21,288 bases of DNA, from assembly GCF_946481715.1 (NCBI RefSeq), contig NZ_CAMLOV010000089.1:1-21288 (forward strand), written 5' to 3'. Below, piece after piece: positions 1 to 6,102 of the stretch; position 1 is the first letter of the stretch, and the number at the start of each line of letters is the position of its first letter. Under the pieces are notes generated by a model, which was not told the DNA's origin, searched no databases, and saw only the letters and a program-made list of their open reading frames with translations. The position numbers and the translations under genes are program-made. Source of the DNA: an uncultured Mucilaginibacter sp. (GTDB lineage: Bacteria > Bacteroidota > Bacteroidia > Sphingobacteriales > Sphingobacteriaceae).

Positions 1-817
1 CATCGGTAATGCTTTCGATAAAATTGTTCAATTGTTCTGCGGTGCGCTTTACCTGTTCTTCATTTTTTATCCGCTCGCTTATATCCTGCCCAACGCCCTG
101 TATCTCGCTCACGTCTCCGCTTTCGTTTATTATGGAGATAAACTCCCATTCGGTTGGGTGCCGTTCACCTGTTTTATCAAGTTTTTCGCGCACAAGCGAA
201 ATTATTTTGCCCGGGCTTGCCAGGCAATGCTCAAAGGCCAGCTGGCAGCGCTCCATATCTTCGGGCGCCGTGGTAATGGCAAAGTGGCTGCCCAACAATT
301 CGCGTTCGGTATATCCAAAAACATCGCAGTAACGTTTATTTACAAACGTGAAGCACCCTGTGGTATCCAAACGCACCATAAAGTTGGTTTGCGAATTTAT
401 AAGCGATTGCAGGAATTGCTCGCGCCTAATCGGATCTTCTTTAGCACCGCTCTCATTACCCATTGCCGATGGGTTATATTCATTTAATACGCTTAGCAAA
501 ACCTGGTGCCCGGTTATGGCATCTGTGTACAAGCTCCGTTTTTCGGTAATATGATGTACGCCGGGCTGGCTGCGCGGCACAATACGGTAGCTTACTTCAA
601 CGGGCATATCCTCCGTAAGTTCATTCAGTGCCTCGTGTACCTTGCAGGTATCTTTAGGATGGATCATTGCGTGCCAAAAGTTTATTTCGGTTGGCGCACT
701 ATTCTCCGGATAACCAGAAAGCGTGCTTATGCTGGAGCCGATAGTAATATACTGCTGTAGCTGCAAGTTAAATGCTATAATACACTCGCTTATTACAGGC
801 AAAATACTGGTTTGCAT
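1..817 (-). CDS. Multi-PAS sensor protein, probably sensor histidine kinase (C-terminus off window)
   Basis: The reverse strand is open from ATG at 817 to the window edge, giving 272 residues without a stop. Two PAS domains can be read. The first, about residues 18-112, has the PAS_3-like signature with FWHAMIHPKD at 48-56. The second, about 132-248, contains FVNKRYCDVFGYTERELLG and ends with the typical PAC segment IQGVGQDISERI. A charged, probably coiled helix (about 247-265) then leads into FIESITD, the usual start of another PAS repeat. There is no signal peptide or membrane segment, so it is probably cytoplasmic. In this phylum such proteins usually end in a histidine kinase, but that part is not visible, so the kinase call is inference. 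It is divergent from rpsP. An alternative ATG at 824 is out of frame and stops at once. Confidence 0.85.
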   Translation of the reverse strand, partial: MQTSILPVISECIIAFNLQLQQYITIGSSISTLSGYPENSAPTEINFWHAMIHPKDTCKVHEALNELTEDMPVEVSYRIVPRSQPGVHHITEKRSLYTDAITGHQVLLSVLNEYNPSAMGNESGAKEDPIRREQFLQSLINSQTNFMVRLDTTGCFTFVNKRYCDVFGYTERELLGSHFAITTAPEDMERCQLAFEHCLASPGKIISLVREKLDKTGERHPTEWEFISIINESGDVSEIQGVGQDISERIKNEEQVKRTAEQLNNFIESITD

Positions 818-950
818 AAGGCATAATCCGGTTTATTAAATAAAGTTATAATAAATTAAATATTAAACGTTACTACCACGCTTAAAATGTTTCAATTAAC
901 CCACTAATAGTCAATTAATAATAAGGCTTTTAATTTATTATAAATTTATT

Positions 951-958
951 TACCTTTG
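951..958 (+). promoter_or_regulatory. rpsP-rimM promoter, -7 element
   Basis: TACCTTTG matches the Bacteroidota -7 consensus TAnnTTTG exactly. The region about 20 bases upstream is T-rich (928-931) but is not a clean TTTG. Transcription would start near 963-965, leaving a leader of about 46 bases before the rpsP ATG. Confidence 0.6.
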
Positions 959-960
959 CA

Positions 961-984
961 TCCCCGCAGAACAGACTCCGGGGA
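961..984 (+). promoter_or_regulatory. Hairpin at the start of the rpsP leader
   Basis: TCCCCG (961-966) pairs perfectly with CGGGGA (979-984) around a 12-base loop. It lies directly at the predicted transcription start, so depending on the exact start the stem may lose its first bases. It could stabilise the 5' end or take part in regulation. It could also be chance. Confidence 0.35.
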
Positions 985-1010
985 CAATGTTGAATACATA
1001 ACAATAAAAA

Positions 1011-1538
1011 ATGGCAACTAAGATCAGACTGCAAAGACACGGTAAAAAAGGAAAACCTTTTTACTACATTGTAGTAGCAGACGCCCGCGCACCACGCGAC
1101 GGCCGTTTCATCGAGCGTGTAGGTTCATACAACCCTAACACCAACCCGGCTACTATCGACATCAATTTCGACAAAACCCTTGAGTGGGTAAACAACGGCG
1201 CACAGCCAACAGACACCTGCCGTGCAATACTTTCTTACAAAGGGGTATTATACAAAAAACACTTACAAGGCGGTGTAAAAAAAGGTGCTTTAACCGAAGA
1301 GCAGGTAGAAACTAAATTTGCTGAATGGTTGGATCAAAAAGATAGCAAAATCACCGGTAAAAAATCAAACCTTAACGCTGCAAAAGACGAAGCCCGCAAA
1401 CTGGCTTTAATTGCTGAAGCTAAAAAGAAAGATGATAAAGCCGCTGCTATTGCTGCTAAAAACACGCCACCTGCCGAAGAGGTAGCAGAAGAAGAAGCTC
1501 CGGCTGCTGATGCTACTGAAGCAGAAAGCGCTGAATAA
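1011..1538 (+). CDS. rpsP: 30S ribosomal protein S16 (bS16) with long C-terminal tail
   Basis: The 175-residue product begins [22 protein letters not shown], a clear bS16 signature, with [14 protein letters not shown] following. bS16 is a small-subunit assembly protein that binds 16S rRNA. The conserved fold ends at about residue 85-100; many bS16 proteins are only about 80-90 residues. The remainder is a low-complexity Lys/Ala then Ala/Glu-rich extension ending [16 protein letters not shown]. Long tails of this kind are usual for S16 in Bacteroidota. The start is the ATG after an A-rich stretch without Shine-Dalgarno, typical of the phylum. It is followed by rimM, the common rpsP-rimM order, with a 140-base spacer containing a heptad repeat and a strong hairpin. 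Confidence 0.97.
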   Translation: MATKIRLQRHGKKGKPFYYIVVADARAPRDGRFIERVGSYNPNTNPATIDINFDKTLEWVNNGAQPTDTCRAILSYKGVLYKKHLQGGVKKGALTEEQVETKFAEWLDQKDSKITGKKSNLNAAKDEARKLALIAEAKKKDDKAAAIAAKNTPPAEEVAEEEAPAADATEAESAE

Positions 1539-1551
1539 TTTTTTACAGAGG

Positions 1552-1618
1552 CAAGAGCACAAGAAGCAAGAGACAAGACAGAAAAATCTTGACTCATGAT
1601 TCTTTCAATCTTGATTCT
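1552..1618. repeat. Heptad-repeat imperfect inverted repeat (family A)
   Basis: The left half has CAAGAGC (1552), CAAGAAG (1560), CAAGAGA (1567) and CAAGACA (1574), spaced 7-8 bases. The right half has the inverted units TCTTGAC (1587), TCATGAT (1594), TCTTTCA (1601) and TCTTGAT (1609). The transcript could fold into a long imperfect hairpin between rpsP and rimM. The architecture is shared with repeats at 5065-5187 and around 19013-19528. Confidence 0.75.
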
Positions 1619-1621
1619 AAT

Positions 1622-1656
1622 TAATGGCGAAGCAACCAACAGGTTCTTCGCCATTA
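1622..1656 (+). terminator. Strong intercistronic hairpin between rpsP and rimM
   Basis: An 11-bp perfect stem (1622-1632 with 1646-1656, core AATGGCGAAG / CTTCGCCATT) is topped, after one bulged C, by AACC/GGTT (1634-1637/1642-1645) and an AACA tetraloop. It is followed by a T/A-rich stretch but no long T run. It may be a partial terminator or attenuator lowering rimM relative to rpsP, or an mRNA-stabilising 3' structure. Confidence 0.6.
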
Positions 1657-1678
1657 TTATTTAATAAGGAATTTTAAG

Positions 1679-2203
1679 ATGGATAGAGAAGGTTACTTTA
1701 GGATAGGCACCGTGCTAAAAACCAAGGGGTTGAAAGGCGAGATGCAGCTATACATGGACTTTGATGGCGTTGAGAATATAAAGATCACGTCGGTTTTTTT
1801 AGATATCGCGGGCAACCTTGTGCCTTTTTTTGTTGAATCGATAAAACACAACCAAAAGAACAGCGCCTACCTGTACCTGGAAGATATCGACACCATCGAA
1901 AAAGCCGCCATGCTGGTACGGAAAGATATTTACCTGCCCAATAAAGCGAAACCTAAAAAGCGCAAAGAGGAATTTACGCTTAAAGACCTTAAAGGCTTCA
2001 TTGCGGTTGACGTATACGAAGGCGAACTGGGCGAGATCATCGATATTCACGAATTCCCCCAGCAGCTGATTGCTGCCGTTAACTATAAAGACAACGAAGT
2101 ACTGTTCCCGTTAAACGAAAGCATTATACAGGGGATTGACAGGGTGAAGAACATTGTAACCGTTGACCTGCCCGAAGGCTTGCTGGATATTTATATGGAG
2201 TAA
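1679..2203 (+). CDS. rimM: Ribosome maturation factor RimM
   Basis: 174 residues, the normal length. The N-terminal RimM domain shows the family pattern in FRIGTVLKTKGLKGEMQLYMDFD (about residues 7-29), and the C-terminal PRC-barrel-like part includes GFIAVDVYEGELGEIIDIHEFPQQLIAAV followed by VLFPLNESII. RimM binds S19 in the 30S head and is needed for efficient 16S rRNA processing. It lies in the same direction as rpsP, as in many bacteria. trmD, which often follows, is absent here, and the next gene runs the other way. Its stop codon TAA (2201-2203) directly abuts the stop of the convergent lipoprotein gene. Confidence 0.95.
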   Translation: MDREGYFRIGTVLKTKGLKGEMQLYMDFDGVENIKITSVFLDIAGNLVPFFVESIKHNQKNSAYLYLEDIDTIEKAAMLVRKDIYLPNKAKPKKRKEEFTLKDLKGFIAVDVYEGELGEIIDIHEFPQQLIAAVNYKDNEVLFPLNESIIQGIDRVKNIVTVDLPEGLLDIYME

Positions 2204-2210
2204 TTACTCC
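2197..2210. other. Palindrome containing two abutting convergent stop codons
   Basis: GGAGTAATTACTCC is a perfect 14-bp palindrome. It contains the rimM TAA (2201-2203) and, immediately adjacent on the other strand, the TAA of the lipoprotein gene (2204-2206). No conventional terminator is seen between the two genes. Confidence 0.8.
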
Positions 2211-2884
2211 CCGGCAAACACTACCGATTTTGAGGCCATCTTTTTATTAACGCCTGTTATATCGCCCCTGTTCCGCGGGTTACAGCGATACCTGGATACT
2301 GTATCGCCTGTTTTGGTAGAAATAAGAGCGATCTCGTAATCAAAATTGTTCGCTTTAGCATATTCAAATTGAGGCTGGTTCCCCTCACTATCCGCCGGTA
2401 AAACGCTGCTCAATAGGGTTAAACCTATGTTAGTCCAGGTAGCCGAGCTTTGCGACATAAAACGCTCCCTATCCATACGCACCTTTATTACCAGGTCGGC
2501 GCCAAGCATACGGCCAACACTATCGGCAGGCATTGTCCAAGCGGTGCGCAGGTCGGCCATTTTGGCAAGCAGGCGTTTATTAATCGAATCTGCACCCATT
2601 AAAGAAACGTTGTATTGCTTATCGCGGCGGAGATGGCTGCTTTTAAAATCCAACAAGGCCTGCTCTACTTCTGCCTGTAACTCCTGGCTTGCTGTTTGTT
2701 CCTGCAAATACCAGTCATCCTGCCTTGGCTGCTTACCGCTATAATAAACGTCGGCAGGCAAAACGGCCAGTGTTTTCCCATTGATATCGTTGGCCGAAAG
2801 ATAGGCTTTGTTTATGTAGATGCCGCTGTAGCACGACGATAGCAGCAGCGTTATAGCGATAAGGGTAGGTAGCCTTGTTTTCAT
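2204..2884 (-). CDS. Uncharacterised outer-surface/periplasmic lipoprotein
   Basis: From the ATG at 2884 the product is 226 residues and begins MKTRLPTLIAITLLLSSC, a lipoprotein signal with Cys18 as the lipidation site. Upstream in-frame ATGs at 2893 and 2920 would add residues ahead of the signal, so 2884 is preferred. The mature part opens with YSGIYINKAY and an NGKTLAVLPADVYYSG strand, and later has a GADLVIKVRMDRER segment and a C-terminal part ending KSVVFAGE. The ADLVIKV stretch recalls lipoproteins that build a beta-sheet surface around other envelope proteins, but I do not recognise the family. It is convergent with rimM with no spacer and divergent from the LutB-like gene. Confidence 0.75.
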   Translation of the reverse strand: MKTRLPTLIAITLLLSSCYSGIYINKAYLSANDINGKTLAVLPADVYYSGKQPRQDDWYLQEQTASQELQAEVEQALLDFKSSHLRRDKQYNVSLMGADSINKRLLAKMADLRTAWTMPADSVGRMLGADLVIKVRMDRERFMSQSSATWTNIGLTLLSSVLPADSEGNQPQFEYAKANNFDYEIALISTKTGDTVSRYRCNPRNRGDITGVNKKMASKSVVFAGE

Positions 2885-3124
2885 AATTTGCATATGTGAG
2901 CAAGACGGAATACAAGGCAAAATATTATCCCGATAGAGAATAAAAATACTTTAATCCGGTAATGGCGCGTGCATTCATTTATAATGTAAGCCTATATGCC
3001 CGCGCGGCGAAACTCCACCTGATTTCACGAACAACAGAACTCCTTACGTATAAACCAACGATAAATAAGGCAATATTTTTAACCTATTCATAAAACATAA
3101 TCAGGTTTGCTTAATTTCGCATTA
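2885..3124. other. Intergenic region between divergent lipoprotein and lutB-like genes
   Basis: This 240-base spacer should hold two divergent promoters. A near-match -7 element, TAATTTCG, lies at 3112-3119. That would put transcription start at about the lutB ATG, so it may be chance. No clear repeat, RNA gene or small ORF was found. Confidence 0.4.
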
Positions 3125-4522
3125 ATGGGAAACACCGCAGAGGAATTTTTAGAGGCATCGGAGCTGAAAGTGTTTGAGATGGATCACCGCCGCATCATCA
3201 ACCATAATATTGGCAAGTATGATGTTGCTGTCGCGAGGGGGCTGTCACGGATCATCAACCTCGATAATTCTAAAAAGAAAGGGCACGCCATCAAATGGAA
3301 AGTGATGGAGAACCTGGACAAGTTTTTGCCCGAGTTTGAGGCTAACTTCCAAAAACGCGGCGGCAAAGTGATTTGGGCAAACGATGCCGATGAAGCCACC
3401 CGCGAGATATTGAACATCCTTACCAAAGCAAAGACCAAAACGGTTGTCAAATCCAAATCGATGGTGACCGAAGAAATTCATTTGAACGAATTCTTAGAGG
3501 GCAACGGTATCGAATCGGTAGAGAGCGACCTGGGCGAATATATTGTGCAGTTGCTTGGCCAACGCCCCTACCATATTGTTACCCCGGCCATGCACCTTTC
3601 TAAAGAAGACATAGCCAAACTTTTCCACGAGCGTTTTGATACACCGGCCGATGCCGCGCCGGAGCAGTTGGTACAAAAAGCGAGAGAATTACTGCGCGAA
3701 AAATACCTGCAGGCAGATGTAGGCATCACCGGGGCAAATTTTTTGATAGCCGATACAGGCAGCATTGCCATCAGCGAGAACGAAGGCAATGCAAGGCTCA
3801 CAACCACCTTCCCAAAAATACAGATCAGCATTGTGGGTATTGAGAAGATCATCCCCTCGATAACCGACCTCGACCTGTTTTGGCCGATGCTGTCGACTCA
3901 TGGTACGGGGCAAAACCTTACAGTTTACAATACCATTTTGAGCGGCCCGCGCCAACCCGGCGAAACTGATGGCCCCGAAGAAATGTATGTGATATTGCTG
4001 GATAACGGCCGCACCAATTTACTGGCGCAGAAAGAACAGCGCCAGGGACTATACTGCATCCGTTGCGGAGCCTGCTTAAACGTTTGCCCGGTTTATAAAA
4101 ATATTGGTGGGCACACGTACGAAACCGCCTACACTGGCCCAATTGGCTCGGTAATTACGCCGCATATGCGGGGGATGGAAGATTTTAAACACCTTAGCTA
4201 TGCTTCCAGCTTATGCGGGGCATGTACCACCGTTTGCCCGGTAAAAATTGATATCCACAAAATGCTGCTGCTAAATCGCCGCGACGCTGTGAACGAAGGC
4301 TTGATCCCTAAAAAAGAAAAATGGGGTTGGGCCATTTGGAAAAAGGGCATGCTAAAACGCAGCCTCACCGATTTTTTTGGCGGAAAAATGAAAAATACGT
4401 TTCTGCGTTTCTTGTTCAAAAACTCCTGGGGGCACTTTAAGGAGATGCCCGAGGTTGCGGAAAAATCGTTTAGCAAGCAATGGGTAGAGCGTAGCCAAAC
4501 CCCAAAACACGAAGAGGATTAA
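3125..4522 (+). CDS. lutB: LutB-like LUD-domain iron-sulfur protein (lactate utilisation type)
   Basis: From ATG 3125 the product is 465 residues, close to LutB. A TTG at 3107 would add six residues and is less likely. The N-terminal two thirds is a LUD domain (FQKRGGKVIWANDADEATREI; TGANFLIADTGSIAISENEGN). The C-terminal part carries two 4Fe-4S motifs: CIRCGACLNVCP at about residue 311 and CGACTTVCP at about 364. LutB works with LutA and LutC in oxidising L-lactate to pyruvate in the cytoplasm. No lutA or lutC is in the window, so the lactate role is inferred from family only. Its TAA overlaps the ATG of the next gene by one base (4522), which suggests translational coupling. Confidence 0.85.
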   Translation: MGNTAEEFLEASELKVFEMDHRRIINHNIGKYDVAVARGLSRIINLDNSKKKGHAIKWKVMENLDKFLPEFEANFQKRGGKVIWANDADEATREILNILTKAKTKTVVKSKSMVTEEIHLNEFLEGNGIESVESDLGEYIVQLLGQRPYHIVTPAMHLSKEDIAKLFHERFDTPADAAPEQLVQKARELLREKYLQADVGITGANFLIADTGSIAISENEGNARLTTTFPKIQISIVGIEKIIPSITDLDLFWPMLSTHGTGQNLTVYNTILSGPRQPGETDGPEEMYVILLDNGRTNLLAQKEQRQGLYCIRCGACLNVCPVYKNIGGHTYETAYTGPIGSVITPHMRGMEDFKHLSYASSLCGACTTVCPVKIDIHKMLLLNRRDAVNEGLIPKKEKWGWAIWKKGMLKRSLTDFFGGKMKNTFLRFLFKNSWGHFKEMPEVAEKSFSKQWVERSQTPKHEED

Positions 4523-5067
4523 TGCGCAAAATTATATTGAATGTTGCGGTGAGCCTCGACGGGCTTATTGAGGGGCCAAACGGCGAATACGATTGGTGCC
4601 TGGACGACCAGGACTACGGCCTCACTGCTTTCTTTAATGATATTGATGCCATATTTATCGGCCGCAAAAGTTACGATATGATCCGTACCCAGCCCGATAT
4701 GTTCCCCGGTAAAAAGTTATATGTTTTCTCGGATACTTTGGTGCCCGGCAAAAACGAGGACATCGAGGTTATCGGTACTGCAAATTTTGAGCATGCGGTT
4801 GAAGGTATTATGAACGAGGCAGGTAAAAGCATCTGGCTGTTTGGAGGCGCAAGTCTGCTTTCAGCATTTTTAGGTAAACGATGGATAACCGAACTACAAT
4901 TATCCGTGCATCCTATTATTTTAGGCGCAGGGAAACCATTGTTTGAAAGTATTTCAGAAAAGGTAGATCTTCAATTTATCCGCCAACAGGTTTATGATAG
5001 CGGCCTTGTACAACTCCACTATGCCTTAAAACCAAAATTTGATATGGAAATGCTGAAACTGCTTTAG
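4522..5067 (+). CDS. Dihydrofolate reductase / RibD C-terminal fold protein
   Basis: 181 residues. It opens MRKIILNVAVSLDGLIEGPNGEYDW, the typical start of the dihydrofolate-reductase-like RibD C-terminal family (YyaP/YwjB type). FIGRKSYDMI, the KSIWLFGGASLLSAFL glycine segment and LQLSVHPIILGAGKPLF follow in family order, consistent with an NAD(P)H-binding reductase fold. The substrate is unknown; these proteins are usually not the housekeeping DHFR. The start overlaps the lutB-like stop by one base, so the two are co-translated, but a metabolic link is not established. Its stop codon TAG (5065-5067) merges into the first unit of a heptad-repeat array. Confidence 0.88.
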   Translation: MRKIILNVAVSLDGLIEGPNGEYDWCLDDQDYGLTAFFNDIDAIFIGRKSYDMIRTQPDMFPGKKLYVFSDTLVPGKNEDIEVIGTANFEHAVEGIMNEAGKSIWLFGGASLLSAFLGKRWITELQLSVHPIILGAGKPLFESISEKVDLQFIRQQVYDSGLVQLHYALKPKFDMEMLKLL

Positions 5068-5187
5068 CAGTTGGCAGTTGCCAGTTAGCAGTTAGCAGTT
5101 AGCAGAATATGCATAGCAGCCACATAAACAGCAAGCTACTTCACTAAAACTCCTTACTGCCTACTGAAAACTGCCCACCGCCAACTG
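5065..5187. repeat. Heptad-repeat inverted repeat (family B), between convergent genes
   Basis: The left arm has five in-phase heptads from 5068: CAGTTGG, CAGTTGC, then three CAGTTAG, followed by CAGAATA. The right arm has five inverted heptads at 5153-5187: CTTACTG, CCTACTG, AAAACTG, CCCACCG, CCAACTG. The DHFR-like stop codon is part of the repeat, and the DUF4198 stop (5189-5191) lies just beyond it. Either strand's RNA could form a long imperfect hairpin, so it may act as a two-way terminator. Confidence 0.85.
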
Positions 5188-5188
5188 A

Positions 5189-6043
5189 TCAGTGTTTATC
5201 ACCAAACCCAAACTCTTTATAAGTATTAGGCAGTTCGTCTTGATTGCTAAAGGCGAAGGAATACGTAGCAAACCAGGTCTCAAAATCGGCATCGTTGGTT
5301 TTTGATGGTTCGATATGTACGCAGCGGATCATGTAAATACCATCGCGGCTGGGGCTAAAGTAAAGCTGACCGGTGGCATCGGTAGTCAACAATTGCGGGT
5401 GTACGTTGCCCGATGCGGTTTTGATATACAACAACACATTGCTATTCTTCAACGGCTTGCCCATAAAATAAACCACAGCCGTAATATCATCGCCATAGCT
5501 TTTTTTGTAAGGGTTTTGTTTTAGGATGATCTCTAAATCGTTGCCCAGTACTTTGCTGTAAGCATTGCCACCGCCATTATCAACGTTTACCAGCGTCTTT
5601 AAATAGTAGCGGTATTTCTCTACCAGGTTAAGGCGGCTGTCGTCTTTAATTTTTTCGGCCAAATTATCGTAGCCCTGTTTGGTAAGGTAGGCTACAAAAT
5701 CCTCGTGGGGCAACTCCACTATTTCATCTTTAGTGTTCATTTCAACCATTACCATACCACCGCTGTTAAGCGCATAGCTAAGCACGGGTGCTGCGCTATC
5801 TTTGGCAACCTTAAGCAGGTCGGTTAATTTAGAACCTTCGTAAATACTGAATTTGGCGGTCTTTTTTGAATTGTATCGATCCTCGCCCTCTTTGATCATG
5901 TTTTCGCCGGTGAGCAGGTGCACTTTTAGCTGGTCGCCTTTGTGCAGGTAAAAGCTTTCGGGCAGCAAAAATGTATCGGGGGCAAAGGCGGTTATGCCAA
6001 TTATTACGAACAAACAGAAGAAAACAGCGTACAAGTGCTTCAT
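5189..6043 (-). CDS. DUF4198-type exported protein
   Basis: From ATG 6043 the product is 284 residues with an N-terminal signal segment, MKHLYAVFFCLFVIIGITAFA, and no lipobox, so it is probably periplasmic. An ATG at 6073 would add ten residues ahead of the signal and is less likely. The body resembles DUF4198 proteins: FLLPESFYLHKGDQLKVHLLTGE near the start, and a C-terminal Ig-like half with GKPLKNSNVLLYIKT, LTTDATGQLYFSPSRDGIYMIRCVHIEP. DUF4198 proteins are often associated with metal handling (NikM-like), but no metal site or transporter is visible here. It is divergent from the E1 gene with a 59-base spacer holding a small inverted repeat. Confidence 0.75.
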   Translation of the reverse strand: MKHLYAVFFCLFVIIGITAFAPDTFLLPESFYLHKGDQLKVHLLTGENMIKEGEDRYNSKKTAKFSIYEGSKLTDLLKVAKDSAAPVLSYALNSGGMVMVEMNTKDEIVELPHEDFVAYLTKQGYDNLAEKIKDDSRLNLVEKYRYYLKTLVNVDNGGGNAYSKVLGNDLEIILKQNPYKKSYGDDITAVVYFMGKPLKNSNVLLYIKTASGNVHPQLLTTDATGQLYFSPSRDGIYMIRCVHIEPSKTNDADFETWFATYSFAFSNQDELPNTYKEFGFGDKH

Positions 6044-6072
6044 AGTAAAAAGATGGATTATGTAAACATACA

Positions 6073-6087
6073 AAGTTTTAAAAACTT
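6073..6087. promoter_or_regulatory. Small inverted repeat in the divergent DUF4198/E1 promoter region
   Basis: AAGTTTT (6073-6079) and AAAACTT (6081-6087) are perfect inverted arms around a single A. It lies between two divergent genes and just upstream of TAGCTTTA (6090-6097), a one-mismatch -7 element for the E1 gene. It is AT-only apart from one G and one C, so chance is possible. Confidence 0.3.
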
Positions 6088-6102
6088 CTTAGCTTTACAG
6101 TA

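Noticed and set aside
9..760. Several plus-strand frames in the first 760 bases
   Set aside because: The minus strand is continuously open with two recognisable PAS domains; the plus frames have no recognisable content.
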